A stretch of 10,435 nucleotides of DNA. Origin: Propionibacteriaceae bacterium (GTDB lineage Bacteria; Actinomycetota; Actinomycetes; Propionibacteriales; Propionibacteriaceae). This document shows positions 1-4,989 of this stretch, piece by piece. Below the pieces are notes generated by a model. The model was not told the DNA's origin. It saw only the letters and a list, made by a program, of their open reading frames with translations, and ran no database searches. The translations under genes were made by a program, and so were the position numbers. The stretch's first letter is position 1, and each line of letters starts with the position of its first letter. The stretch covers positions 1 to 10,435 of the forward strand of contig JAIRVA010000171.1 of the NCBI GenBank assembly GCA_031254155.1. The letters are read 5' to 3'.

Positions 1-568
1 GGACGGAGGCAACGTCGAGGGGGTTGCGTCGGTCCTTGTGGGTGCCTTGGTCGTCGATCTGGTAGACCGCCTCGACCGGGTTCACTAAGTAGTAGCGCCC
101 GTCCGAGCCCTGCTGGAGGAACAGGAGGTACGTGTGACCGTCGGCCAGCAGGATCCCCTCGCCCGTCTGGTAGTCCGTCGCCCCGAGCACTCCGCCGAGT
201 TCGGCCACCGCGATGGTCGCGCCCGGCGTCGCGCCGCCCTTGACCGTCCGGGTGACGACCACGTCGTGCAGCGTGTGCGTCACGTACGTCGGCGTGGGCA
301 TGCCGCCCGGATCGACGCGGGGGTCGTCGCTGCGCGTGTAGTCGGTGATGTCGATCTGTCGTACCGTCGACATTGTGACCCGCCCGACCAGCACGTCCGT
401 GCTCCGGCTTGCGAGGTCGTCGGCTGTGGCGAAGGAGGGGTACGACGCGTTCATGATCACGACCTCCGGAGCCGGCGCGGTGGTCGCTGATGGCGAGGAT
501 TCGGGCGAGACCGCGCAACCTCCCAATGCGACGGCGATGATCAGCCAGGGCACGAGTGTCTTCTTCAT
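1..568 (-). CDS. Secreted lipoprotein of unknown function, 3' end outside window
   Basis: The reverse strand reads open from an ATG at 568 to the window edge (189 codons), so the C-terminus is missing. The protein starts MKKTLVPWLIIAVALGGC: two lysines, a hydrophobic stretch and an LGGC lipobox, so Cys18 should be lipidated and the protein anchored outside the membrane. A Ser/Thr/Pro/Ala-rich linker follows (about residues 19-35), then a soluble domain with alternating beta-type segments ending near QGSDGRYYLVNPVEAVYQ. An AGGAG ribosome site (576-580) lies seven bases before the ATG, which fixes the start. It overlaps the stop codon of the upstream open frame (579-581), suggesting translational coupling to a gene now truncated. 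It resembles actinobacterial lipoproteins with a beta-rich domain, but I do not recognise a named family. Gene call sure, function unknown. Confidence 0.85.
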   Translation of the reverse strand, partial: MKKTLVPWLIIAVALGGCAVSPESSPSATTAPAPEVVIMNASYPSFATADDLASRSTDVLVGRVTMSTVRQIDITDYTRSDDPRVDPGGMPTPTYVTHTLHDVVVTRTVKGGATPGATIAVAELGGVLGATDYQTGEGILLADGHTYLLFLQQGSDGRYYLVNPVEAVYQIDDQGTHKDRRNPLDVASV

Positions 569-578
569 GTCTAGTCTC

Positions 579-717
579 CTATCCGTAGATCGACTTCACA
601 TCATCGATGTCGTATTGTTGGGGAACCATCCAGACCGTGTAGTCGTTGCGGTATTTCATGATACTTGATTGGTCTGTCACCGGATTGTCGGACGGGTAGG
701 AGGGGCTGCTCGTACCC
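579..717 (-). pseudogene. Probable 3' remnant of a truncated gene upstream of the lipoprotein
   Basis: On the reverse strand one frame stays open from the edge of repeat copy 1 down to a TAG at 579-581. It encodes a coding-like tail ending MKYRNDYTVWMVPQQYDIDD followed by VKSIYG. No Shine-Dalgarno stands before the internal ATG or the in-frame GTG, and upstream the frame meets a TAG inside the repeat. The simplest reading is the C-terminal piece of a gene whose 5' part was lost when the repeat/toxin-antitoxin segment arrived. The stop codon overlaps the lipoprotein's ribosome site, as in an operon. Alternatively it is a 26-33 codon leader ORF, or not translated at all. Confidence 0.4.
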
Positions 718-840
718 CTGATAGGGCGTATTCCTGCGGCAAAATGCCGCCAAAACTTACCCTATCGGTACGGCAGCTCAGGACGTGTCCAGTGAAATGG
801 ACAATCTGGTGAAATTGAGGGGTTATCCAGCTAACTGGAC
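718..840. repeat. Structured repeat, copy 1 (left flank of vapBC)
   Basis: This 123-bp stretch is matched by 1514-1638 in direct orientation. The first 85 bases align without gaps (about 70 of 85 identical by eye); the rest aligns with small gaps. It contains a hairpin with outer arms GATAGGG (720-726) and CCCTATC (759-765) and inner arms GCGGCA/TGCCGC. It also holds two dyads: GTCCA-N6-TGGAC (787-802) and TCCAG-N4-CTGGA (826-839). Its last bases form the end of the VapC gene: the final Ser codon and the TAG stop lie within the repeat. No gene starts just downstream, so any promoter in this copy would fire antisense into vapC. Confidence 0.8.
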
Positions 841-1244
841 GCTCTCATCCGTACCGCTGGGACAACGTCAGTGTGACTGAAGTCATCACCCTTGAAGAGC
901 AGCGGGAGACCCCGGGTCTTGGCGAGCGCGTACGAGAACAGGTTGCCGTAGTTCAAGCCCGCGCGGTGCCCCGATCCCTTGCCGAACACGATGAACGCGG
1001 TGTACGCGCACTGAATGTCGGCGACCGTTGGGGGCACGGGCTCGAAGACCGGCAGGGCGAGGAGGTCGTCGAGCAAGGCGGCCGCGCGCTCACCCCGGCG
1101 CGCCCGGACCACCATCTTGGCTTCCAGAAGCGTCGGCGTGGCGATGAGAGCCCGTTCCGACCGGAAGACCAGGTCCAGGAACTCGGTGCGCTCGTCTTCG
1201 CCGAAGACGATGGCGGCCAGTGCCGACGCATCGACCGCGATCAT
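831..1244 (-). CDS. vapC: VapC-type PIN-domain toxin with Asp-to-Asn change at a catalytic site
   Basis: This 137-residue protein has the length and motifs of a VapC ribonuclease toxin, whose family cleaves RNA (often tRNA) through a metal bound by acidic residues. Asp5 lies in the N-terminal VDASAL motif, Glu41 in LLEAK, and the C-terminal PLLFKGDDF motif (Asp120/Asp121) is intact. The usual LNYGD-x-FSYALAK motif reads LNYGN-LFSYALAK, with codon AAC, so Asn101 replaces the third conserved Asp. This may reduce or abolish nuclease activity; that is inference. The start ATG overlaps the antitoxin stop by four bases (ATGA, 1241-1244), so the two are translationally coupled. The last Ser codon and stop come from repeat copy 1. 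Confidence 0.92.
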   Translation of the reverse strand: MIAVDASALAAIVFGEDERTEFLDLVFRSERALIATPTLLEAKMVVRARRGERAAALLDDLLALPVFEPVPPTVADIQCAYTAFIVFGKGSGHRAGLNYGNLFSYALAKTRGLPLLFKGDDFSHTDVVPAVRMRASS

Positions 1245-1474
1245 GCGGGTAGACCCTGATCATCCCACTGCAACGGATCAGAGGCGCCGGGGACATCGGG
1301 CAAGGCGTCGATCTGCCGCAGTATCGCCTCCATGCGACTCCGGACATCCCCCACCCGCCGGGCCAGCATAAGGTCAACCGCCTGTTCGACGGCCCGGGTC
1401 TTGGTCAGGCCCGTCGCCGCGGCCAGTCGTTCGACCTTGTCGACAACACCTGGGTTCGCCAACTGCAGTGCCAT
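1241..1474 (-). CDS. vapB: VapB-type antitoxin
   Basis: This 77-residue protein begins MALQLANPGVVDKVERLAAA and continues TGLTKTRAVEQAVDLMLARR, the pattern of the Rv0623-like VapB family. In that family an N-terminal DNA-binding segment is followed by helices that wrap the toxin. The tail (about residues 55-77) is proline- and acid-rich and likely occupies the VapC active site. I chose the ATG at 1474 because a clear GGAGG (1479-1483) lies four bases upstream; an open extension to 1561 would run into the repeat and has no such site. The pair is expected to repress its own promoter. Upstream, on the coding strand, are a TATATT -10-like box and repeated TTGAC words between 1484 and 1513, which could hold the promoter and operator. 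Confidence 0.88.
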   Translation of the reverse strand: MALQLANPGVVDKVERLAAATGLTKTRAVEQAVDLMLARRVGDVRSRMEAILRQIDALPDVPGASDPLQWDDQGLPA

Positions 1475-1513
1475 CACACCTCCAGTCAACATCTCAACAC
1501 TGTCAATATACAT

Positions 1514-1638
1514 CTGATGGGGCGTATTCCTGCGGCATGATGCCGCGAAAACCTGCCCCATGGGTACGACGACGCCGGAGGCGTCCAGTGAAATGGACAG
1601 TCAGGTGAAAATGGGGGAATTCGTCCAGTAGACTGGAC
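1514..1638. repeat. Structured repeat, copy 2 (right flank of vapBC, ATPase promoter region)
   Basis: This is the partner of 718-840. It keeps the hairpin: outer arms ATGGGGC (1517-1523) and GCCCCAT (1555-1561), inner arms GCGGCA/TGCCGC with a three-base loop. Compared with copy 1, an A-T pair in the outer stem has become G-C by matching changes on both sides, so the structure may be under selection. The 16-mer GTCCAGTGAAATGGAC (1583-1598) is identical in both copies. A second dyad, GTCCAGT-AG-ACTGGAC (1623-1638), lies about 40 bp away centre to centre. The copy fills most of the divergent gap between vapB and the ATPase gene. Confidence 0.8.
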
Positions 1639-1641
1639 ACC
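1623..1641 (+). promoter_or_regulatory. Predicted leaderless promoter inside a palindromic operator
   Basis: A -10-like TAGACT (1629-1634) sits in the middle of the perfect dyad GTCCAGT-AG-ACTGGAC (1623-1638), seven bases before the ATPase ATG. No Shine-Dalgarno precedes the ATG. Transcription would start at or next to the start codon, and a protein bound to the dyad would block it. No good -35 is visible. Confidence 0.5.
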
Positions 1642-2874
1642 ATGGCTGAGTACATCCCGCGGGAAACTGAACTGGCCAGCCTGCGCCGGTGGCGGGACAA
1701 GGACATGGTCAAGGTCGTCACCGGGGTACGGCGGTGCGGCAAGTCGACCCTGCTGGCCCTGTTTGCCGAGGAACTGCGGCAGCAGGGAGTGCCCGACGAG
1801 CGGATCGTCACCCTCAACCTGGAAGATTTCGCCTTGTCACACCTGTTGAAGGACCCGCGGGCCTTTCACGATCACGTCGCCTCGTTGCTCCGACCCGGCG
1901 AGCGGACGTACCTCTTCATCGACGAGATCCAACTACTCGACGCCTTCGAGACCGCGCTCAACAGTCTGGCTCTGAACCACGACCTCGACGTGTACGTGAC
2001 CGGCTCTAACGCCCAGATGTTGTCGTCGGAGATTGCCACGCGACTGGCCGGCCGGTATGTTGAGATCCACTTGTTGCCCTTGTCGTACGCCCAGTACGCG
2101 GCTCACCGCCGCCTGATCGCCGACCCGGAGGAGGACCTGTCGTACCCCGGCCTCTACGCCTCCTTTGTCAGCCAGGGCGGGTTTCCGCTGGTCCAGCGCC
2201 TCGCGGGCGATCCCGAGGCAGTGAGCGACTACCTCCGCGGGATCATCGACACGGTACTCATCAAGGACGTCGCCATCCGGGCGAAAGTCGCCAATGTCGC
2301 CCTGCTGACCGACGTGACCACATTCCTGCTCCACAATGTGGGTAACCTCACGTCGCTGCGGCGGATCGCCGACACACTGGGTACCTTCGGCCGGAAACCG
2401 TCGTCGACAACGGTCGACAGTTACGTGAGCGGGTTGGTTGACGCCTTCCTGGTTTACCCGGTCCGCCGGTGGGACATCCAGGGCCTGAGGCTCCTGGCCG
2501 GGCCGGACAAGTATTACGCGGTGGACCCTGGGGTCCGCAATGCCTTGGTGGGGTACGCCGGCGGCGACGCCGGGCACCTCCTCGAGAACGTCGTCTACCT
2601 CGAGTTGCGGCGCCGCCACACGAGCGTCTGGTGCGGCGCGTCCAAGGCGGGCGAGATCGACTTCGTGGTGTCCGAGGGGGCCGACCTCACGTTTTATCAG
2701 GTCGCCCAGACCGTCCGCCCCCCCGACACGCTCGCGCGGGAGCTCGCGCCACTCCAGGCCATCCGCGACCACCACCCGAAGCGCCTCCTGACCCTCGACG
2801 CCGAGCCGCCCATCACCCACGACGGCATACAGCAGTTGTACGTACTGGACTGGCTGCGGGGAGCCGGTACGTAG
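1642..2874 (+). CDS. AAA ATPase with DUF4143 C-terminal domain (COG1373-type)
   Basis: This 410-residue protein belongs to the predicted ATPases with an AAA_14 core and DUF4143 tail. Walker A is GVRRCGKST (residues 28-36), Walker B is LFIDEI (91-96), and a TGSNAQML sensor-like motif lies at 120-127. A YVEIHLLPLSYAQY segment typical of the family follows (139-152). A helical, probably winged-helix section spans about 200-270. The C-terminus holds a PD-(D/E)xK-like pattern: Glu315 in LLENVVYLE, GEIDFVV (337-343, with Glu338 and Asp340) and YQVAQ (352-356). That fold is usual for restriction-like nucleases, but the canonical lysine is replaced here (Q-V-A), so activity is uncertain. The cellular role of the family is not established. 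Its length is normal and its frame unbroken. A C7 run lies in codons for Arg-Pro-Pro near residue 360. Confidence 0.9.
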   Translation: MAEYIPRETELASLRRWRDKDMVKVVTGVRRCGKSTLLALFAEELRQQGVPDERIVTLNLEDFALSHLLKDPRAFHDHVASLLRPGERTYLFIDEIQLLDAFETALNSLALNHDLDVYVTGSNAQMLSSEIATRLAGRYVEIHLLPLSYAQYAAHRRLIADPEEDLSYPGLYASFVSQGGFPLVQRLAGDPEAVSDYLRGIIDTVLIKDVAIRAKVANVALLTDVTTFLLHNVGNLTSLRRIADTLGTFGRKPSSTTVDSYVSGLVDAFLVYPVRRWDIQGLRLLAGPDKYYAVDPGVRNALVGYAGGDAGHLLENVVYLELRRRHTSVWCGASKAGEIDFVVSEGADLTFYQVAQTVRPPDTLARELAPLQAIRDHHPKRLLTLDAEPPITHDGIQQLYVLDWLRGAGT

Positions 2875-2891
2875 TCGGCAGTCCCAGTCCT

Positions 2892-2911
2892 GGCTGTGCT
2901 CAGGCGCAGCC
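2892..2911. terminator. Possible hairpin between convergent genes
   Basis: GGCTGTGC (2892-2899) pairs with GCGCAGCC (2904-2911) around a TCAG loop, with one G-U pair. It lies between the convergent ATPase and lipoprotein genes and covers the lipoprotein's last codons. There is no T tract, so this is a weak call. Confidence 0.3.
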
Positions 2912-3268
2912 GAAATCCGCCCGGGGCCAGCGGGTGACCGTGGTACCGTCCACGACGAACACCGCACCGACGTCGCCGGCCACCCAGAGTTCGCGGCTGC
3001 CGGCCCGGAAACCGGTGTCGGTTGCGTCGCCCGGCAACGCGGGTACGGTACCGTACTCTTTCGCGGGGGTCACCCCCTTCGGGTCACTGACGTACCTCGC
3101 CCCGTCGTACGGCAGGAACAGTACGGACTCCTCATGGCAGCTCCACGGCCCGGCGACGGCGACAATGTCGGACTCTCCGGGCGCGCTCCACGTCTGCGAC
3201 GACGCCGCGCACGCCGACAGCGCCACCACCAGCGGGAGGAGGCCAACCAAGGTACGGAAACGGATCAT
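2900..3268 (-). CDS. Small secreted lipoprotein of unknown function
   Basis: This 122-residue protein begins MIRFRTLVGLLPLVVALSAC, a signal peptide with an LSAC lipobox and lipid-attachment Cys20. The mature part has only two other cysteines, Cys44 in GPWSCHEES and Cys121 next to the C-terminus, which could form a disulfide outside the cell. A compact beta-rich domain is suggested by the pattern ELWVAGDVGAVFVVDGTTVT (93-112). The ATG at 3268 gives the cleanest signal peptide, although no strong Shine-Dalgarno precedes it. The frame stays open to 3310, and an in-frame GTG five codons upstream, with GGAG further up, is an alternative start. I do not recognise the family. The gene converges on the ATPase gene and diverges from the short gene at 3344. 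Confidence 0.72.
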   Translation of the reverse strand: MIRFRTLVGLLPLVVALSACAASSQTWSAPGESDIVAVAGPWSCHEESVLFLPYDGARYVSDPKGVTPAKEYGTVPALPGDATDTGFRAGSRELWVAGDVGAVFVVDGTTVTRWPRADFGCA

Positions 3269-3331
3269 GGCCCGAGCGTACACCCGGATCAAACTCTCCG
3301 GAAGAGTCAATCTGAAACCGCACTAGCCGGG

Positions 3332-3343
3332 TAGGATGTCCAC
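3332..3343 (+). promoter_or_regulatory. Predicted leaderless -10 box
   Basis: TAGGAT (3332-3337) is followed by six bases and then the ATG at 3344, the spacing expected when transcription starts at the initiation codon. No convincing -35 is seen. The AGGA inside it could alternatively act as a weak ribosome site. Confidence 0.45.
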
Positions 3344-3568
3344 ATGGTCAACACTGGGCTCCTCGACGAGGTGATGCGACTCGATGAGAGTGATCGCCTG
3401 GAGGTACGCGACGCGATTGAGGCGTCCGTCGCCGACGACTACCTGACGATGGAGTTGGCGGCGCTGCTCGCCACGCGGGTCGCGGACGACGATGCCGCCG
3501 ACCACAACAGCTACATCACGCTGGAGGACGACGAGCGCGAGGTACGCGCCCGATGTCTCGGCTCGTGA
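3344..3568 (+). CDS. Short acidic protein, possible antitoxin-like (orphan)
   Basis: This 74-residue, strongly acidic protein has an N-terminal helix pair, LLDEVMRLDESDRLEVRDAI, reminiscent of addiction-module components of the PF09720 kind, whose start usually reads like L-L-P-E-E-R-A-E-L. The middle is rich in Asp and Glu, and the tail is NSYITLEDDEREVRARCLGS. No toxin gene lies next to it: the next gene is a secreted protein 125 bases on, the previous one a divergent lipoprotein. If the antitoxin reading is right it is an orphan. The similarity is weak and judged by eye; a generic small hypothetical protein is equally possible. GC-rich third positions and the -10 box placed for leaderless transcription support it being a real gene. 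Confidence 0.6.
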   Translation: MVNTGLLDEVMRLDESDRLEVRDAIEASVADDYLTMELAALLATRVADDDAADHNSYITLEDDEREVRARCLGS

Positions 3569-3602
3569 CTCTGTGCATTCAGATGGAGACAACTCGGTAG
3601 TG

Positions 3603-3634
3603 TTGACACCCCCCCCCCCGCCATCTACTAGATT
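3603..3634 (+). promoter_or_regulatory. Promoter with an 11-C tract in its spacer (candidate phase-variable switch)
   Basis: A perfect -35 TTGACA (3603-3608) is followed directly by eleven Cs (3609-3619). A -10 candidate TACTAG lies at 3626-3631 (17-base spacer), and TAGATT at 3629-3634 (20-base spacer). The tract is the longest homopolymer in the window. Because it lies between the two promoter boxes, gain or loss of a C would change the spacer length and hence promoter strength. The downstream gene starts at 3694, giving a leader of roughly 50-60 bases. Confidence 0.6.
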
Positions 3635-3693
3635 TCTTCCAGGTATTTGTTAAATAGCAGATTACTTGTACCTGTTCAAAGGAGAACCTAAAA

Positions 3694-4680
3694 ATGAAAA
3701 AGTCGATCATCCAAGGGGTAGCGTTACCCTTCCTGGTCCTTACACTGTTGATGGTCTCGGTGCCCACCGTATGGGCAGACGATGACCAGTTCCATGCTAA
3801 TCAGATCGCGACAATGATTGATGAGGCCGCGCCCGACACGTCGCCGCCGGTAGCGGTTCCCGAGCAGACGAATGACCTTGCGGCCGTAACTGTCGGCACA
3901 ACTCTGGTAGAGATTCCAACATCGGCGAGCAATGTGGTGGAGCTGGGATCACTGGCTACTGACGCAGCGACACTCTCACCCGTGACGATCTCCCTGCCAA
4001 AAGAGGTGCGCAATAACGTACACAAGGGACGAGGTAAGGTGGCAAAAGACGGCACCATGGTCTATCTGTCCGACCTGGCGGACGGCACAGACGCAGCCGT
4101 CCAGGGGTTATCTGATGGGTCAGTCCGGATTCAAACTATCGCGCACTCCGGTAAAGGCAAGCTGAAATACACCTACGAAATCGGCGGGGGTGTTCCAATA
4201 ATGCAAGCAGACGGGTCTGTGCACATCGTTCAGATGATCGACAACGGATCAGTAAAATTTGGTATGACGGTGGCGATCATTGAGCCGGCATGGGCAGTCG
4301 ACGCCATGGGTGAACCAGTCGCAACTTGGTACGAGGTGACAGTGAAGGGTGAACTGGTGCAAGTTGTCTCACCGGCGAAGAGTACGGTTTTTCCCGTTAT
4401 CGCTGACCCGAAAGCTGTTTGGACGTGGCTGGGACCATATGTGGAGTTCAACAGAGCCGAGACGAGGAAGCTCGGCAGTACCACGGCATCGGGGATGCTG
4501 GTCATACTTGGCGGCGCCGGCCTTGTCGCTTGGCCGCTGGGCGTTGTTGCTCTTGTGGCCGGGTACATCAACTGGTACGCGGGTGACGCATACAACAAGG
4601 GTGCGTGTTACCGCTACAACGTGCTTCTGTTTCCAGCGCTGCCTGCGCATGGTCGCTACACAGGGGGTAACTGCACGTGA
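3694..4680 (+). CDS. Secreted protein with hydrophobic C-terminal segment, toxin- or bacteriocin-like
   Basis: This 328-residue protein opens with a clear signal peptide (two lysines, hydrophobic residues about 9-24, VWA cleavage near residue 28). An acidic Thr/Pro/Ser-rich stretch follows (about 29-100), then a beta-rich domain with repeated DGSV words (141-144, 173-176, and NGSV 184-187). A TVFPVIADP motif (231-239) precedes a hydrophobic segment at about 267-290 and a short tail with two cysteines (Cys305, Cys327). I recall similar actinobacterial hypothetical proteins with YPVVADP and a hydrophobic C-terminus, but no function is established. An AAGGAG (3679-3684) precedes the ATG by nine bases. 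The overlapping membrane-protein gene suggests an effector-immunity pair; that is inference. Base composition is visibly less GC-rich than its neighbours, consistent with transfer. A cell-wall or adhesion role is an alternative. Confidence 0.85.
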   Translation: MKKSIIQGVALPFLVLTLLMVSVPTVWADDDQFHANQIATMIDEAAPDTSPPVAVPEQTNDLAAVTVGTTLVEIPTSASNVVELGSLATDAATLSPVTISLPKEVRNNVHKGRGKVAKDGTMVYLSDLADGTDAAVQGLSDGSVRIQTIAHSGKGKLKYTYEIGGGVPIMQADGSVHIVQMIDNGSVKFGMTVAIIEPAWAVDAMGEPVATWYEVTVKGELVQVVSPAKSTVFPVIADPKAVWTWLGPYVEFNRAETRKLGSTTASGMLVILGGAGLVAWPLGVVALVAGYINWYAGDAYNKGACYRYNVLLFPALPAHGRYTGGNCT

Positions 4681-4925
4681 GCATCTTGTGCCTCATCGTC
4701 GGCAGTGCGGTTGGGATCAGCGGAGCTTTGGCCTGGCGGCGTAAGCGGTGGCTGGTATTGAGCGCCGTAGGCGTGGTTGTCATCGCCAGTGCCGCGACGC
4801 TGTTGGTGGTACCGACGTTGTGGCCGACAGGGGGCGGGGCGCTGTGGGCGATGGGGCTGGGTGTTGGTGGTATCGCGGCCGCCGCCATTTCTGGCCGCCG
4901 AAATCACGAAACGAGGACCCGCTAA
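4677..4925 (+). CDS. Small three-helix membrane protein, putative immunity partner
   Basis: This 82-residue protein starts at GTG (4677), overlapping the preceding gene's TGA by four bases, so the two are translationally coupled. A G-rich ribosome site (GGGGG about 4663-4667) lies upstream. Three hydrophobic stretches are visible: about residues 3-20, 25-48 and 52-72. The short RRKRW loop between the first two is probably cytoplasmic, and the tail GRRNHETRTR is basic. Size, topology and coupling fit the small membrane proteins that protect producers of membrane-active peptides, but no sequence family is recognised. It could equally be an accessory membrane protein for export. The operon ends at the strong hairpin just downstream. 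Confidence 0.75.
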   Translation: MSILCLIVGSAVGISGALAWRRKRWLVLSAVGVVVIASAATLLVVPTLWPTGGGALWAMGLGVGGIAAAAISGRRNHETRTR

Positions 4926-4932
4926 CAGGTTG

Positions 4933-4981
4933 TGAAACGCCGGACGCCCGCCACTTGGGTGGCGGGCGTCCGGTGGTTTCA
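4933..4981. terminator. Strong bidirectional hairpin terminator
   Basis: CCGGACGCCCGCCAC (4940-4954) pairs perfectly over 15 bp with 4959-4973 around a TTGG loop. TGAAAC on the left and GTTTCA on the right can extend the stem past a small bulge and give short A and T tracts on either strand. It lies between the convergent secreted-protein operon and ppdK, so it can end transcription from both sides. Confidence 0.8.
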
Positions 4982-4989
4982 GCGAGTGG

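Noticed and set aside
873..1371. Plus-strand frames opposite vapBC
   Set aside because: Arg- and Ser-rich antisense shadows of the well-supported vapB and vapC genes.
718..1638. Integron attC-like sites flanking a TA cassette
   Set aside because: The hairpins do not show paired R'/R'' boxes with an RYYYAAC/GTTRRRY core, and the TA genes have their own ribosome sites; the repeats better resemble promoter regions with a hairpin.
2717..2724. C7 run in the ATPase gene as a phase-variable frameshift site
   Set aside because: Short, explained by Arg-Pro-Pro codons, and the frame is intact through a normal C-terminus.
1933..2967. 344-codon open frame opposite the ATPase gene
   Set aside because: Antisense shadow of a gene with clear Walker motifs; no family resemblance.
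3065..3077. GGGGGT-C-ACCCCC palindrome
   Set aside because: Lies inside the small lipoprotein's coding region, has a one-base loop, and is explained by Gly/Pro/Val codons.
3288..3298. AGAGTTTGATC on the reverse strand, as at the start of 16S rRNA
   Set aside because: The match stops after 11 bases and no further rRNA sequence follows; chance.
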